The position numbers were made by a program, and so were the translations under genes. A stretch of 34,547 nucleotides of DNA from Acidobacteriaceae bacterium (GTDB taxonomy: Bacteria; Acidobacteriota; Terriglobia; Terriglobales; Acidobacteriaceae), in assembly GCA_003133425.1 (NCBI GenBank), contig PKXI01000337.1:1-34547 (forward strand), given 5' to 3'. Below are positions 1 to 8,245 of this stretch, piece by piece. Within the stretch, counting starts at the first letter, position 1; every line of letters starts with the position of its first letter. A model generated the notes under the pieces. It was not told the origin of the DNA and searched no databases. It saw nothing but the letters and a program-made list of their open reading frames with translations.

Positions 1-19
1 AGAACTTGGCACTCTCCAG

Positions 20-2881
20 TTAGAAAGTAAAACGAATCTGAAGCTCATACCGGCGATTCGTCGCCGACTCTGACATTTGCGTTCCCATCGTCGTTGACGA
101 TCCCGCAGACTGATTTGCTTTGCCGAAGAGCGGTGAAGCAATGTTGCCGATAATCGGTCCTGGGTTGTTGTGATTCAGCAGGTTCCGCATCTGCAAAGTG
201 CAAATCAGCCCGTACCGCTGCCTTTCCGTTGCGTTATTCAGATCCTTCACGGAACCGAACCCGATGGTCTTGCTGGCCCGCATGTTGAACTGAATCGATC
301 CCGGCCCGCGCCCGAAATTCCGTGGCAGCAAACTTTCGCCCGCGGTTGGCGAGGGGTCCAGCAATCCGTACCGCGTCTGGATCACGCCCGTGCGTGTCGG
401 GTCGGTTGCAATCCCCGGCCGCCCGTTGAAAAGCGTCGTGCCGTACAAATCGCGCCCAACCGTAATGTTGAACGGCGGCCCCGATCTCACTGTCAACAGC
501 GGGCTGAACATCGTCTTCCAAATCGACTGGATTGTTCCGCCAAAGGTCTCGAAGTTGCGAACATCGGTCGAAGCGGGACCATACTCGCCGGCCATGCTGT
601 ATGGATTTGCAGGGAACGTCGAAGCTCCATCGGTATTGCTCATCGCCTTCCCATACGTATAGGAACCGAACAGCGATATGTTCTTGCTCGCCTGCGATGT
701 GGCATTCAGAATCAACTGGTTCTGATTGAACAGCCCGGACGACTGCACCTGAAACACCGGATTCTTGTTGCCCAGTGGATAAGGGCTGCCAGGTGTAGCG
801 GGTGCGTTTATATCGAGCGACCGAAGTTGATGCAACCCATGCGAGTTGGAGTAACTGAGAGCAACCACCGTGTGCAGCGGCAACTGTTGCTCCACGCTGA
901 ACAGGCTCTGCATCAGATACGGCGCCCGTACGGTCGGCGCATTCAGATCGATCACCTGCCCCTGCAGCGATGCGGCAAGGCTCGCCGCAGTGGGAACATT
1001 CGGATAGAAACTCGGATTGTTGATCACATACTGTTGCTGGTTGACGCCGTTGTAGCGCTGCGCGTTGAGTGTGTTTGTCAGCGCAAAACGGTCGTAGAAG
1101 ATGCCAAACCCACCGCGCAGCACAAGCTTCTGATGTGACCATCCCGGTGACCATGATGCTGCGACACGAGGTGCGAAGTTGCCGCGGTCTTGGATATTGC
1201 TCTGCGTCTCATAGCGCAACCCGAGATCGAATGTAAGGTTCTGCCGCACCTTCCATGTATTCCCCACAAACAATCCAGCATCGACCTGCGAGAGCGACAC
1301 AAGCGGATTTCCCGCGCTCAAACTGAACTGGCTCGCGCCTCCGCCCAGGGCCTGTATCTGCGCCGTGGTGAAGCCTGCCTTCTGCAGCATCAGCGTTCTC
1401 TGGTACTGCTGAATCGAAGAGAGCGATATCAACACCGGGTTGCCGCTCGCGTCCTTCACCACCTGGTTATTGGCGTCCAGTTCCGGAGCTGTCTCGCCGC
1501 CGAACGTGAACGTGCCATTGAAATCCTGTTGCGAGATGTTCTGCTCCACCGTTGCGCGCAGTCTGGCGCCGAAATGCCACACCACTGTGCCATGCGTGAG
1601 AGTGGTCACGTTCTGCAGCTCGAAGTTCCTCTGCACGTCAGAAGATTTGCCAACCGTCGAACCGCCGCCCGTGAAAGCGTTCAACACCTGAATTGAAGCG
1701 CCGGGATTCACCGCAGCCATCGAACTGCTCCCATTGAAAAACTGAAACCGCGTCTCATTTACAGCTTTCTCATTCAGCACATCCGTGTCCACAAACTGCG
1801 CCGTCTGCACCAGCGCGTGTGCGTGATCGGCACTCTCAACCAGGTTGAATCCGCCCAACCCGGAGTCCGGAATATCTGTTTGCGAAATGCGGTAACGCAT
1901 CGAAAGCGTGTGCTTGTCGTTCAATGTATAGTCCACATCGGGAGTCGCAAAAAAACGATGCTGGGCTACGTCATTCACGCCCGTGTATGGCGAGATGATG
2001 GCCAATGAGGCTGGATCGAGCGTCGCGCCGTTGATGATGGCGCCGTTGTCCGTCACTTCGCCGCGGGCATCGAATGTGAACGAAGCGCGTTGACCCAGGG
2101 GGCCGGCGAGGCTTGTCCCGAACTCCCTGAGCAGAAACGTAGCCTTTACCGCTGCGTAGGGATTGCGGGAGTTGAATATGGAACTTCCAAGATTGAAAGC
2201 GGCGCTTCCATGAAACTGGCCGGAGCCCGGCTTGGTAAATATTTCGATGCGTCCCAGCCCCAGCGAATCATACTCTGGCGAAAATGGATTCTGGTTGATG
2301 CGGATCTCGCGAATGGATTCCTTGGGCGGCATCTCACCTGTACTGAATCCGTTGATATAAACCGAGCCACCATTCGGCCCTGCCGACGGCCCGGCCAGCG
2401 CCTGCAGGTCCGACGCCAGGTCGTCCGGATTGTCCGCCAGCGAATCGAGCTTCGACCCGCTCAGCACCACTGCGCTCGCATTATTCCCGGAGTCGACCGA
2501 CACGGTCGCCGAATCCTGCGCCTCCACCGTCACATTCTGGACAACCGCACTTACGTTCAAAACAAGATTCAGGTCTGCATCCTGGCCGCGTTCAACGAAA
2601 GCAACAGGATCCTTCATCTCAAACCCCGTAAACGTGGCTTCAATCCGATAACTGCCGTTGGGGACGCGCTTGAGCGAGTAGGCCCCGTCCGCCGCGGAAA
2701 CTGCCGTTAGAACGTTGCCTGTTGCGCCTGTGGCAGTAACTGTCGCGCCCGGAATCATCGCCCCGCTCTCGTCTTTCACCTGCCCTCTGATCGATGCTGT
2801 CTGCGCGCACACCTGCAGCGCGGAAAATAAGAAAATTCCGAATATAAAATTAAGAAACCTGACAGACACCAGCCGATGCAT
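20..2881 (-). CDS. TonB-dependent outer-membrane receptor with CarboxypepD_reg-like N-domain (Oar-like)
   Basis: Predicted outer-membrane beta-barrel for TonB-dependent uptake of an unknown large substrate. The chosen ATG at 2881 is preceded by AAGGAAG at good spacing and gives a clean signal peptide ending near VCAQ, about 953 aa; an upstream in-frame ATG at 2935 would add 18 residues that spoil the signal peptide. After the signal comes a carboxypeptidase-regulatory-like fold (starting SIRGQVKDESGAMIPGATV), then a plug domain with GGSVYINGF and a conserved IREIRINQNPFSPEYD stretch, then a long barrel ending in aromatic residues (QIRFTF) as in outer-membrane proteins. This architecture is abundant in Acidobacteriota and Bacteroidota. 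It lies 74 bp downstream of a histidine kinase gene on the same strand with no hairpin between them, so co-transcription is likely. The substrate cannot be told from sequence. Confidence 0.9.
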   Translation of the reverse strand: MHRLVSVRFLNFIFGIFLFSALQVCAQTASIRGQVKDESGAMIPGATVTATGATGNVLTAVSAADGAYSLKRVPNGSYRIEATFTGFEMKDPVAFVERGQDADLNLVLNVSAVVQNVTVEAQDSATVSVDSGNNASAVVLSGSKLDSLADNPDDLASDLQALAGPSAGPNGGSVYINGFSTGEMPPKESIREIRINQNPFSPEYDSLGLGRIEIFTKPGSGQFHGSAAFNLGSSIFNSRNPYAAVKATFLLREFGTSLAGPLGQRASFTFDARGEVTDNGAIINGATLDPASLAIISPYTGVNDVAQHRFFATPDVDYTLNDKHTLSMRYRISQTDIPDSGLGGFNLVESADHAHALVQTAQFVDTDVLNEKAVNETRFQFFNGSSSMAAVNPGASIQVLNAFTGGGSTVGKSSDVQRNFELQNVTTLTHGTVVWHFGARLRATVEQNISQQDFNGTFTFGGETAPELDANNQVVKDASGNPVLISLSSIQQYQRTLMLQKAGFTTAQIQALGGGASQFSLSAGNPLVSLSQVDAGLFVGNTWKVRQNLTFDLGLRYETQSNIQDRGNFAPRVAASWSPGWSHQKLVLRGGFGIFYDRFALTNTLNAQRYNGVNQQQYVINNPSFYPNVPTAASLAASLQGQVIDLNAPTVRAPYLMQSLFSVEQQLPLHTVVALSYSNSHGLHQLRSLDINAPATPGSPYPLGNKNPVFQVQSSGLFNQNQLILNATSQASKNISLFGSYTYGKAMSNTDGASTFPANPYSMAGEYGPASTDVRNFETFGGTIQSIWKTMFSPLLTVRSGPPFNITVGRDLYGTTLFNGRPGIATDPTRTGVIQTRYGLLDPSPTAGESLLPRNFGRGPGSIQFNMRASKTIGFGSVKDLNNATERQRYGLICTLQMRNLLNHNNPGPIIGNIASPLFGKANQSAGSSTTMGTQMSESATNRRYELQIRFTF

Positions 2882-2955
2882 TCTTACTTCCTTTGCGCGT
2901 GATGAAAATGAATGAGACATACAATTCCGCTTCAAACCAATTCCTCAATCGACTT

Positions 2956-4371
2956 CTAAACGCTCTTCGGCAGCCGAATCCGAAAGATGGACCCGAGGAT
3001 AGCCCCGCCGCCTTGCGCGCTCTCAACCTCAATTGTTCCTCCGTGTATGTTCACTGCCCATTGCGCGATCGAAAGCCCAAGCCCCGCTCCGCCCGCCGAG
3101 CGCGCACGCGCCTTATCCACCCTGTAAAACCTCTCGAAGATATGCGCGCGATGTTCCTCCGAAATGCCCGGCCCGCTGTCGTGAACTTCAATCACCGCGG
3201 CCTCGCCCGAATCGGCAACCACTACCCGCACTGAACCATTCACCGGCGAAAACTTCACGGCGTTGTGAACGAGATTCACAAGCGCCTGCCGCAGAATCGT
3301 CTGGTCTGCCAATACAGCAACGTGGATATCGCCCTCCACCTGAATCGTCTGCTGCTTCTCCTCGGCCAGTACTTCCAGCAGCCCGCATGACTCCTTCGCC
3401 AGCTCAAACAGATTCACCCCGGTGCGGTGCAGTTGAATCCGTCCGGCATCGGCACGCGCCATTGTCAACAAACTATCTACCAGGTGCGTGAGGCGATTCG
3501 CCTCTTCAAGCATGCTGCCGACTACGTCCCGGTAGTAGTTCACATCTCCCGGCATTGCCAACGAAACTTCGCCAACGCTTTTGATCGCGGTCAGCGGGGT
3601 CCGCAATTCATGCGAGGCATCGGCCGTGAATCTCCGCAGCTGTTCGAACGAGCGCTCCAGCCGCGCCAGCGCCGTGTTGAATGCTGTGCCCAGGTGTCCC
3701 AACTCGTCCTCGGGATTCTCGATCTCGAGACGTTCATTGAGTTGCTCGGCCGTAATGCGCGATGCGTGCTGCGCCATTGCATCCACCGGCTTGAGCGCGC
3801 GCGCGGCCACCAGGTAGCCGGTGAGCGCCACAAGAAGCACAGCCACCGGGAGCCCGATTGCCAGCATCGAAACCATCTCCCAGAACTCTTCCCACAGAGG
3901 CTCTTCGCTCACCGCAAGCCGCACCACAACAGAGATGTTCTTGCCGATATGATGAACGCGGCTGATGGTGCGCACGCGCATTCCTGAAGGCAGTTGCAGC
4001 GAGTGTGCGGATTGCCGCCCCGTGGCCGTACTCGCCGGAACTGTACCGAGCGCCTGGTCGTGAAGCAGTTGGCTGCGATAGAGCAGTTTGCCATCCTGGG
4101 ACCAGACCTCCAGAAAGTATCCCCGGTCCCGCTCGCGATTCTCGGCTTCGCCTTCGTGCGAATTGAATTCGAGCGCTCCATTCGCATCGATCGAGAGCAC
4201 TCCTTCCACTGCTTCCACGTCACGGCCAAGACTTGAATCCAACTGCTCGTGCAGGTTGCGGAGAAAAAAAGCGGAAACGCCGCACGCATAGAGAAGAAGA
4301 GCCGCCGTCAGCAGCGACGCATAAAGAACTGTCAGCCGGCCACGCAGCGTCGAGCGCTTGAACCCGTTCAT
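2956..4371 (-). CDS. HAMP-domain sensor histidine kinase
   Basis: Inner-membrane two-component sensor of 471 aa. Two membrane segments (about residues 12-36 and 166-189) enclose a periplasmic domain of about 130 residues. They are followed by a HAMP linker (about 188-241), a HisKA domain with phospho-accepting His254 in DASHELRTPLTAIKS, and an HATPase domain with N-box (NLVHNAVKF, about 366-374), G1 DSGPG (398-402) and G2 GGAGLGL (427-433). The overall plan is that of the CusS/CopS-like class, but the periplasmic domain has no visible metal-binding cluster, so the signal is unknown. The ATG overlaps the stop of the response regulator gene by ATGA, implying translational coupling. The TonB-dependent receptor gene follows in the same direction. 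Confidence 0.93.
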   Translation of the reverse strand: MNGFKRSTLRGRLTVLYASLLTAALLLYACGVSAFFLRNLHEQLDSSLGRDVEAVEGVLSIDANGALEFNSHEGEAENRERDRGYFLEVWSQDGKLLYRSQLLHDQALGTVPASTATGRQSAHSLQLPSGMRVRTISRVHHIGKNISVVVRLAVSEEPLWEEFWEMVSMLAIGLPVAVLLVALTGYLVAARALKPVDAMAQHASRITAEQLNERLEIENPEDELGHLGTAFNTALARLERSFEQLRRFTADASHELRTPLTAIKSVGEVSLAMPGDVNYYRDVVGSMLEEANRLTHLVDSLLTMARADAGRIQLHRTGVNLFELAKESCGLLEVLAEEKQQTIQVEGDIHVAVLADQTILRQALVNLVHNAVKFSPVNGSVRVVVADSGEAAVIEVHDSGPGISEEHRAHIFERFYRVDKARARSAGGAGLGLSIAQWAVNIHGGTIEVESAQGGGAILGSIFRIRLPKSV

Positions 4372-5051
4372 AGTGCGTCCTCACTCAACGTGAAGCCGAC
4401 GCCTCTTATTGTGTGCAGCAGCTTGATGGCGAATGGGTCGTCCACCTTTTTACGGAGCCTGGCGATATGAACGTCGATCACGTTGTCCAGCGGCGTTGCT
4501 CTTCCGACTTCCCGCCACACGTCGCGGGCAAGCATGTCCCTGGAAACAATTCGCCCATGATGGCGTGCCAGGTATTCCAGCAGTTCAAATTCGCGCACAG
4601 TGAGGTCGATGCGCTGCCCCTCGCGGATAACGGTCCTTCGCATCGCATCGATCTCAAGCTGGCCAATGGTCACTGTGGCGGACGGTTCCTGTTGATTGCG
4701 CCGTAGCAGGGCCCGGATGCGCGCGCTCAGCTCGGCAAAGGCGAACGGCTTTACCAGGTAATCGTCAGCGCCGGTATCCAATCCCAGCACCCGGTCCTCG
4801 ATCGCATCTTTTGCCGTGAGCAGCAGAACCGGTGTCTTGTTGCCATGCTTCCGCAGCGTATCCAGAACTTCGATGCCGTCGCGGCCCGGCAGCATCACAT
4901 CCAGCAGGATCAGATCGAAGCTGCGCGAGCTGGCATGAAAGAACCCTTCCTCGCCGGTCTGCGCCCAGACGATTTCGTATCCCTCAGCCTGCAACCCGGC
5001 GCATAGCGCATTGCCGACCTTGGTCTCGTCTTCAACAAGCAGAATGTGCAC
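4368..5051 (-). CDS. OmpR/PhoB-family response regulator (GTG start)
   Basis: DNA-binding response regulator of 227 aa, partner of the overlapping kinase. The receiver domain has the acidic pair Glu7/Asp8, phospho-acceptor Asp51 (LILLDVMLPGRDG), Thr79 and Lys101 (DDYLVKPFAF). The C-terminal winged helix (about 125-222) has the OmpR-type TVREFELLEYLARH and VDVHIARLRKKV-like segments; here the latter reads NVIDVHIARLRKKVDD. The start codon is GTG at 5051 with purine-rich GGAGAGAGG upstream. It is the first gene of a likely regulator-kinase-receptor operon. Three 11-bp-phased direct repeats lie about 45-70 bp upstream of its start, which suggests autoregulation (inference). Confidence 0.93.
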   Translation of the reverse strand: MHILLVEDETKVGNALCAGLQAEGYEIVWAQTGEEGFFHASSRSFDLILLDVMLPGRDGIEVLDTLRKHGNKTPVLLLTAKDAIEDRVLGLDTGADDYLVKPFAFAELSARIRALLRRNQQEPSATVTIGQLEIDAMRRTVIREGQRIDLTVREFELLEYLARHHGRIVSRDMLARDVWREVGRATPLDNVIDVHIARLRKKVDDPFAIKLLHTIRGVGFTLSEDAL

Positions 5052-5631
5052 AGTTGGGCCTCTCTCCTGTATATCCCAACCCGGCTCGTCTGCGACTGAA
5101 GTGTTCCTGAAGACTTTCTGACCTTAAATTCAGGCATGCAGCAGGCCGAGGTCTGCCCATCCGGGGCAGAGCTGAGAAGTGGGGCCGGACCCCTCGCCAT
5201 TTCCAGGCGAAGAGTCTGACATCACGGACCTTAGCGGTACATTCTTCCGCTGCGCTGGCCAGCGCCGAGCCAGCCAGCGCGGAGGTTCCTACAACCAGGG
5301 AGGTACCTCCAAAGGCACAATCTCCCGCTAAAGTAATCCATCCGCACATTGACGAGTCGGCCCAGTCGCGCTACTCTCAAGCCCAGATAAAGGATTTGGT
5401 CGCCTATGCCAACCCGCGGTCCTTTGAGGCAGCCCAGAGCTTAGGCTCTCTCCTGCGCCGCGATTTTGGAAGCCTGCTTAACCCAGTTGCCTTGGTTCTC
5501 TCGTTACGCCCTCCTGCGTCCCCCGCGTTTACTGCCAACAATCTCCTTAAAATTTCACCGGGCGGGTCCGCTTGCGGTTCCGTCCGGCATATTTCACGCA
5601 TCCAACGCCGTACTGGAGGACTACGACCCCT
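5052..5631. other. 580-bp divergent spacer between response regulator and phoH
   Basis: No convincing gene is present; the short open frames here lack family features. Apart from the 11-bp repeats it contains a hairpin with 8-bp arms (GCGCTGGC at 5252-5259 and GCCAGCGC at 5273-5280) and a perfect 12-bp palindrome GGAGGTACCTCC at 5299-5310. It must hold the divergent promoters of both flanking operons. A TAAAAT near 5549 is a possible -10 for phoH, but no good -35 is visible. Confidence 0.5.
5096..5123 (-). promoter_or_regulatory. Three 11-bp-phased direct repeats upstream of the response regulator
   Basis: On the plus strand CTGAAG at 5096, CTGAAG at 5107 and CTGACC at 5118 are separated by 5-bp spacers, so their starts are exactly 11 bp apart. 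OmpR/PhoB-family regulators bind as head-to-tail dimers to direct repeats with this period, so this is a candidate operator for the adjacent regulator. A weak -10-like TATACA on the minus strand (5068-5073) would place the first repeat near -35. That -10 is not convincing, because transcription from it would start very close to the ribosome-binding site. Confidence 0.45.
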
Positions 5632-6678
5632 TTGAAGATCGCTCTGGAGATCACGCCCAACCTTGAGCCCTTGTTTGGGACTCGCGATGAAAACCTCAGA
5701 CTCATGGAAGATTCACTCGGTGTTCGTATCGATTTACGGTCCGACGCCGTGCATGTAGAGGGACCCGACGAGGGAGTGACTAAAGTCCAGCGCATCTTTC
5801 AGGACTTCGAGGCCCTCCGCCGCCAGGGCGTCAATCCACACAACGGCGAACTCAATGGGATGCTGCGCCTGGTCGTTGCCGATCCCGCCACTACGCTGCG
5901 CTCACTGGCCGACTCAGGCAAGCAGCGCTCCGCTGGCGTCAAGCGCACCGTCCAACCCCGCTCCATCAACCAGCGCAAATACGTCGAGGCCATCGAGCAG
6001 TTCGACATGGTCTTCGGCGTCGGCCCGGCCGGCACCGGCAAAACTTATCTCGCCGTCGCCATGGCCGTAGCCGCCATCAATGCCAAAAAGGTCAGCCGCA
6101 TCGTTCTGGTCCGCCCCGCGGTTGAGGCTGGCGAGCGCCTCGGCTTCCTGCCCGGCTCTCTCCAGGAAAAGGTCGATCCCTACCTGCGCCCACTTTACGA
6201 CGCTCTCTACGACTTGCTCGACGCCGAAAAAGTCGACAAGATGCTGGAGAAAAATGTCATTGAAGTTGCTCCGCTCGCCTTCATGCGCGGCCGCACCCTC
6301 AACGACGCCTTCATCATCATGGACGAGGCCCAGAACACCACCATCGAACAGATGAAGATGTTCCTCACCCGCATGGGCAACAACTCCAAGGCCGTCATCA
6401 CCGGCGACATCACTCAGATCGATCTGCCCAACCCGCGCAAGTCCGGATTGCTGGACGCAATCAACATTCTGGATGGTGTGGAGGGCATAACCTTCTGCCA
6501 CTTTGAAGACGGTGATGTGGTGCGCCACGCGTTGGTACAGCGGATTGTCCGCGCCTACGAGTCAGCCAAGCCGCAGCAACAGGAACTGCCGGCGCTCGGC
6601 GAGAGCATCCAGGTCGGCCCCCAGGCTCGCGAGAATCAACCTGTGGCGCAGAAGGCTCATCCAGCGAAGCCGCAGTAG
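5632..6678 (+). CDS. phoH: PhoH-like ATPase (YbeZ type)
   Basis: Cytoplasmic PhoH-family P-loop ATPase of about 348 aa, a family linked to RNA metabolism and to YbeY in other bacteria. The ATPase core has Walker A GPAGTGKT (about residues 131-138), a [16 protein letters not shown] motif, Walker [10 protein letters not shown] (Asp231/Glu232) and the sensor-like [12 protein letters not shown]. The N-terminal 80 residues ([20 protein letters not shown]) resemble the KH-like N-domain of YbeZ. The TTG at 5632 is preferred because GGAGGA lies 11 bp upstream and homologous proteins begin near this point; an ATG at 5572 would add 20 atypical residues. No ybeY follows within the window: the next gene, nusB, is convergent. 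Confidence 0.9.
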   Translation: MKIALEITPNLEPLFGTRDENLRLMEDSLGVRIDLRSDAVHVEGPDEGVTKVQRIFQDFEALRRQGVNPHNGELNGMLRLVVADPATTLRSLADSGKQRSAGVKRTVQPRSINQRKYVEAIEQFDMVFGVGPAGTGKTYLAVAMAVAAINAKKVSRIVLVRPAVEAGERLGFLPGSLQEKVDPYLRPLYDALYDLLDAEKVDKMLEKNVIEVAPLAFMRGRTLNDAFIIMDEAQNTTIEQMKMFLTRMGNNSKAVITGDITQIDLPNPRKSGLLDAINILDGVEGITFCHFEDGDVVRHALVQRIVRAYESAKPQQQELPALGESIQVGPQARENQPVAQKAHPAKPQ

Positions 6679-6697
6679 CCTTGAAACCCAAAGACGC

Positions 6698-6737
6698 GCG
6701 CCCCAGGTCTCGCTGTCGAGACCTGGGGCGCACTGTT
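6698..6737. terminator. Bidirectional terminator between phoH and nusB
   Basis: A perfect 15-bp stem (6698-6712 with 6717-6731) closes a CTGT tetraloop and is followed by ACTGTTTTG. It sits between the convergent phoH and nusB genes and could stop transcription from both sides, although the T tract is short. Confidence 0.8.
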
Positions 6738-6759
6738 TTGTAGATAGGATCCGGGCGCT

Positions 6760-7197
6760 CTATTTGGGCAACAGTCCGTGCGCAATCGAATCCAGCATCC
6801 CATTCAGAAAATTAATCGACTCCGGCGCAGAATACCGCCGCCCAATCTCCAGCGCCTCATTAATCACAATCGGAAACGGTGTGCCCTTGAAGCCGAGCAT
6901 CTCTCCGACGGCCATGCGCAGCAGATTGCGATCGACGGCCGGCATGCGTTCAAGGCGCCAGTGCTTCGAGTTGGCTACCAGAAGCGCGTCAATCTCCTCC
7001 TGGTGAGCGACCGCAACGCGGAAAAGATCTTCCGCAAACCCGCGGACTTCCGGCTCAACCTCATCCCCGGCCTTCCAGAAAGTAGCGCGAACCTGGTCCG
7101 GTGTCTGCTTGCCAATGTCCGCCTGAAAAAGCATCTGCATGGCGAGCTCGCGCGACTTACGCCGTCCCGAAGAGTGATGTTGTTGACCTGAGGTCAA
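6760..7197 (-). CDS. nusB: Transcription antitermination factor NusB
   Basis: All-helical RNA-binding protein of 145 aa that joins NusE/S10 in antitermination on rRNA operons. Family features are SGRRKSRELAMQMLFQAD near the N-terminus, the central MPAVDRNLLRMAVGEML and the C-terminal INEALEIGRRYSAPESINFLNGMLD. The start read is TTG at 7197, overlapping the stop of the upstream ribH fusion by 4 bp (TTGA), so translation is probably coupled. The ribH-nusB order is common in bacteria. No strong ribosome-binding site is visible, in keeping with coupling. Confidence 0.93.
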   Translation of the reverse strand: MTSGQQHHSSGRRKSRELAMQMLFQADIGKQTPDQVRATFWKAGDEVEPEVRGFAEDLFRVAVAHQEEIDALLVANSKHWRLERMPAVDRNLLRMAVGEMLGFKGTPFPIVINEALEIGRRYSAPESINFLNGMLDSIAHGLLPK

Positions 7198-8063
7198 GCG
7201 GGACCGCCCGTCTGCAACTTGCGGCGCAGGCTCACCATCTCAATGGCGGCGGCGGCGGCTTCAAAGCCCTTGTTTCCCGCCTTGATGCCGGCGCGATTCA
7301 GCGCCTGTTCTAGCGTTTCGCACGTGAGCACGCCAAAGCTGTGCGGAATCCCGGTCTCCTGCTGCGACTGGCCGATGCCGCGCGCCACTTCGTTGTAGAT
7401 GGCTTCGTAATGCGCCGTCTCTCCGCGCAGCAAGCACCCCAGCGGAATAATCGCATCCACCTGTCCGGCGTTCGCTATCGTCCGCGCCGCCGCCGGTATC
7501 TCCCACGCACCCGGAACGCGCACCACCTGAATATCTGCCCGATCCGCGCCGCTGCGCATCAACGCGTCCAGCGCTCCCTCAAGCAGGCGGTCGGTGATGA
7601 CCGCATTCCAGCGGGCAACGACGATGGCGAACTTCATTCCCGCAGCCGAGAGATCGCCTTCCACCGCTACGGGCTTGCCTTTAACAGGATCGGTCCAGGC
7701 CCAGAAGCTGAAGGAAAATCCAGGCTCAGGCTCGACCGTGAATATCTGCGACTTCCAGTGTGTTTCAGTAATCGGCGAGAGCCGAGCAACGGCTTCTTCC
7801 CCACCCTGCGGGCGCAGCCACGTAGCCGCCGCCTGGTGCACCGCATCGAGCGCCGTCACTTCCACCAGAACATCCGCCGTCGAAGGAAACTGGCCGTCAA
7901 CAAACTCGAGGTTGCCGAGTGGCGCGAGAAACGCGGCTCCCCGACTGTTCTCCTCATGCCACCCCTTGCCGGGAGCAAAGCCCAGGGCCGCGAAGAAGCT
8001 CGCCAGCCGGTCATAGGCCGCGGCATTGCCGGTGGGACGAAGAAAGGAAATGCCCTTGATCAT
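7194..8063 (-). CDS. ribH: VOC-domain / 6,7-dimethyl-8-ribityllumazine synthase fusion
   Basis: The C-terminal half (about residues 131-285 of 289) is lumazine synthase, which condenses 5-amino-6-ribitylamino-uracil with 3,4-dihydroxy-2-butanone-4-phosphate in riboflavin synthesis. Visible motifs are EGDLSAAGMKFAIVVARWN, VPGAWEIPAAA, the active-site GCLLRGETAHYE with the likely catalytic His218, and AGIKAGNKGFEAA. A Trp (residue 152) replaces the more usual Phe in RFN at the ligand-stacking site, a known natural variant. Residues 1-125 are an extra domain with VOC/glyoxalase-like pattern: ISFLRPTGNAAAYDRLASFF, AALGF, then two beta-rich modules ending FSFSFWAWTDP. RibH alone is normally about 155 aa. 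The junction reads through without a stop, and GTT, not GTG, stands before the RibH part; an internal Met143 could start a bare RibH only by losing its first strand. nusB overlaps downstream. Confidence 0.9.
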   Translation of the reverse strand: MIKGISFLRPTGNAAAYDRLASFFAALGFAPGKGWHEENSRGAAFLAPLGNLEFVDGQFPSTADVLVEVTALDAVHQAAATWLRPQGGEEAVARLSPITETHWKSQIFTVEPEPGFSFSFWAWTDPVKGKPVAVEGDLSAAGMKFAIVVARWNAVITDRLLEGALDALMRSGADRADIQVVRVPGAWEIPAAARTIANAGQVDAIIPLGCLLRGETAHYEAIYNEVARGIGQSQQETGIPHSFGVLTCETLEQALNRAGIKAGNKGFEAAAAAIEMVSLRRKLQTGGPA

Positions 8064-8117
8064 GGTTTGATTCTATCGTGCGGGGGAGCCGGGTTAGTGG
8101 GGTTGGGTTCGCAGTCT

Positions 8118-8157
8118 CCAACCCTTTCGCCAGAAGCAAGGCGAAAGGACGGGGCAC
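8118..8157 (-). repeat. REP-like palindrome, copy 1 (minus orientation)
   Basis: CCTTTCGCC (8123-8131) pairs with GGCGAAAGG (8140-8148) and is followed by ACGGGGCAC. Read on the minus strand this is GTGCCCCGTCCTTTCGCC...GGCGAAAGGGTTGG, a diverged copy of the elements at 14112 and 28843. It lies upstream of the ribH-nusB operon. Confidence 0.6.
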
Positions 8158-8195
8158 GCGCAATTGTGCTTCAACGTTTCGCAAGGAAAGCAGGA

Positions 8196-8216
8196 AGGCC
8201 GGCGCATGGCCGGCCT
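8196..8216 (-). terminator. Possible terminator of the lipoprotein gene
   Basis: AGGCCGGC and GCCGGCCT form an 8-bp GC-rich stem around a 5-nt loop, 30 bp past the stop of the minus-strand lipoprotein gene. On that strand it is followed by TCCTGCTTTCC, a poor T tract, so termination may be weak or factor-assisted. Confidence 0.4.
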
Positions 8217-8245
8217 CCGTTGTCTGCAATGCGTTGAATCACGGA

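Noticed and set aside
170..1138. 322-codon plus-strand frame inside the TonB-dependent receptor gene
   Set aside because: Arg/His/Cys-rich composition typical of antisense frames; the receptor on the minus strand is complete.
5032..5349. 105-codon minus-strand frame overlapping the start of the response regulator
   Set aside because: Overlaps a confident gene and its operator-like repeats; composition is not protein-like.
5396..5635. 79-codon plus-strand frame before phoH
   Set aside because: Overlaps the phoH start region, has no ribosome-binding site or family features, and ends in low-complexity residues.
8064..8245. Possible small gene between ribH and the lipoprotein gene
   Set aside because: The spacer is explained by a REP-like palindrome and a hairpin; the open frames crossing it extend into flanking genes without similarity.
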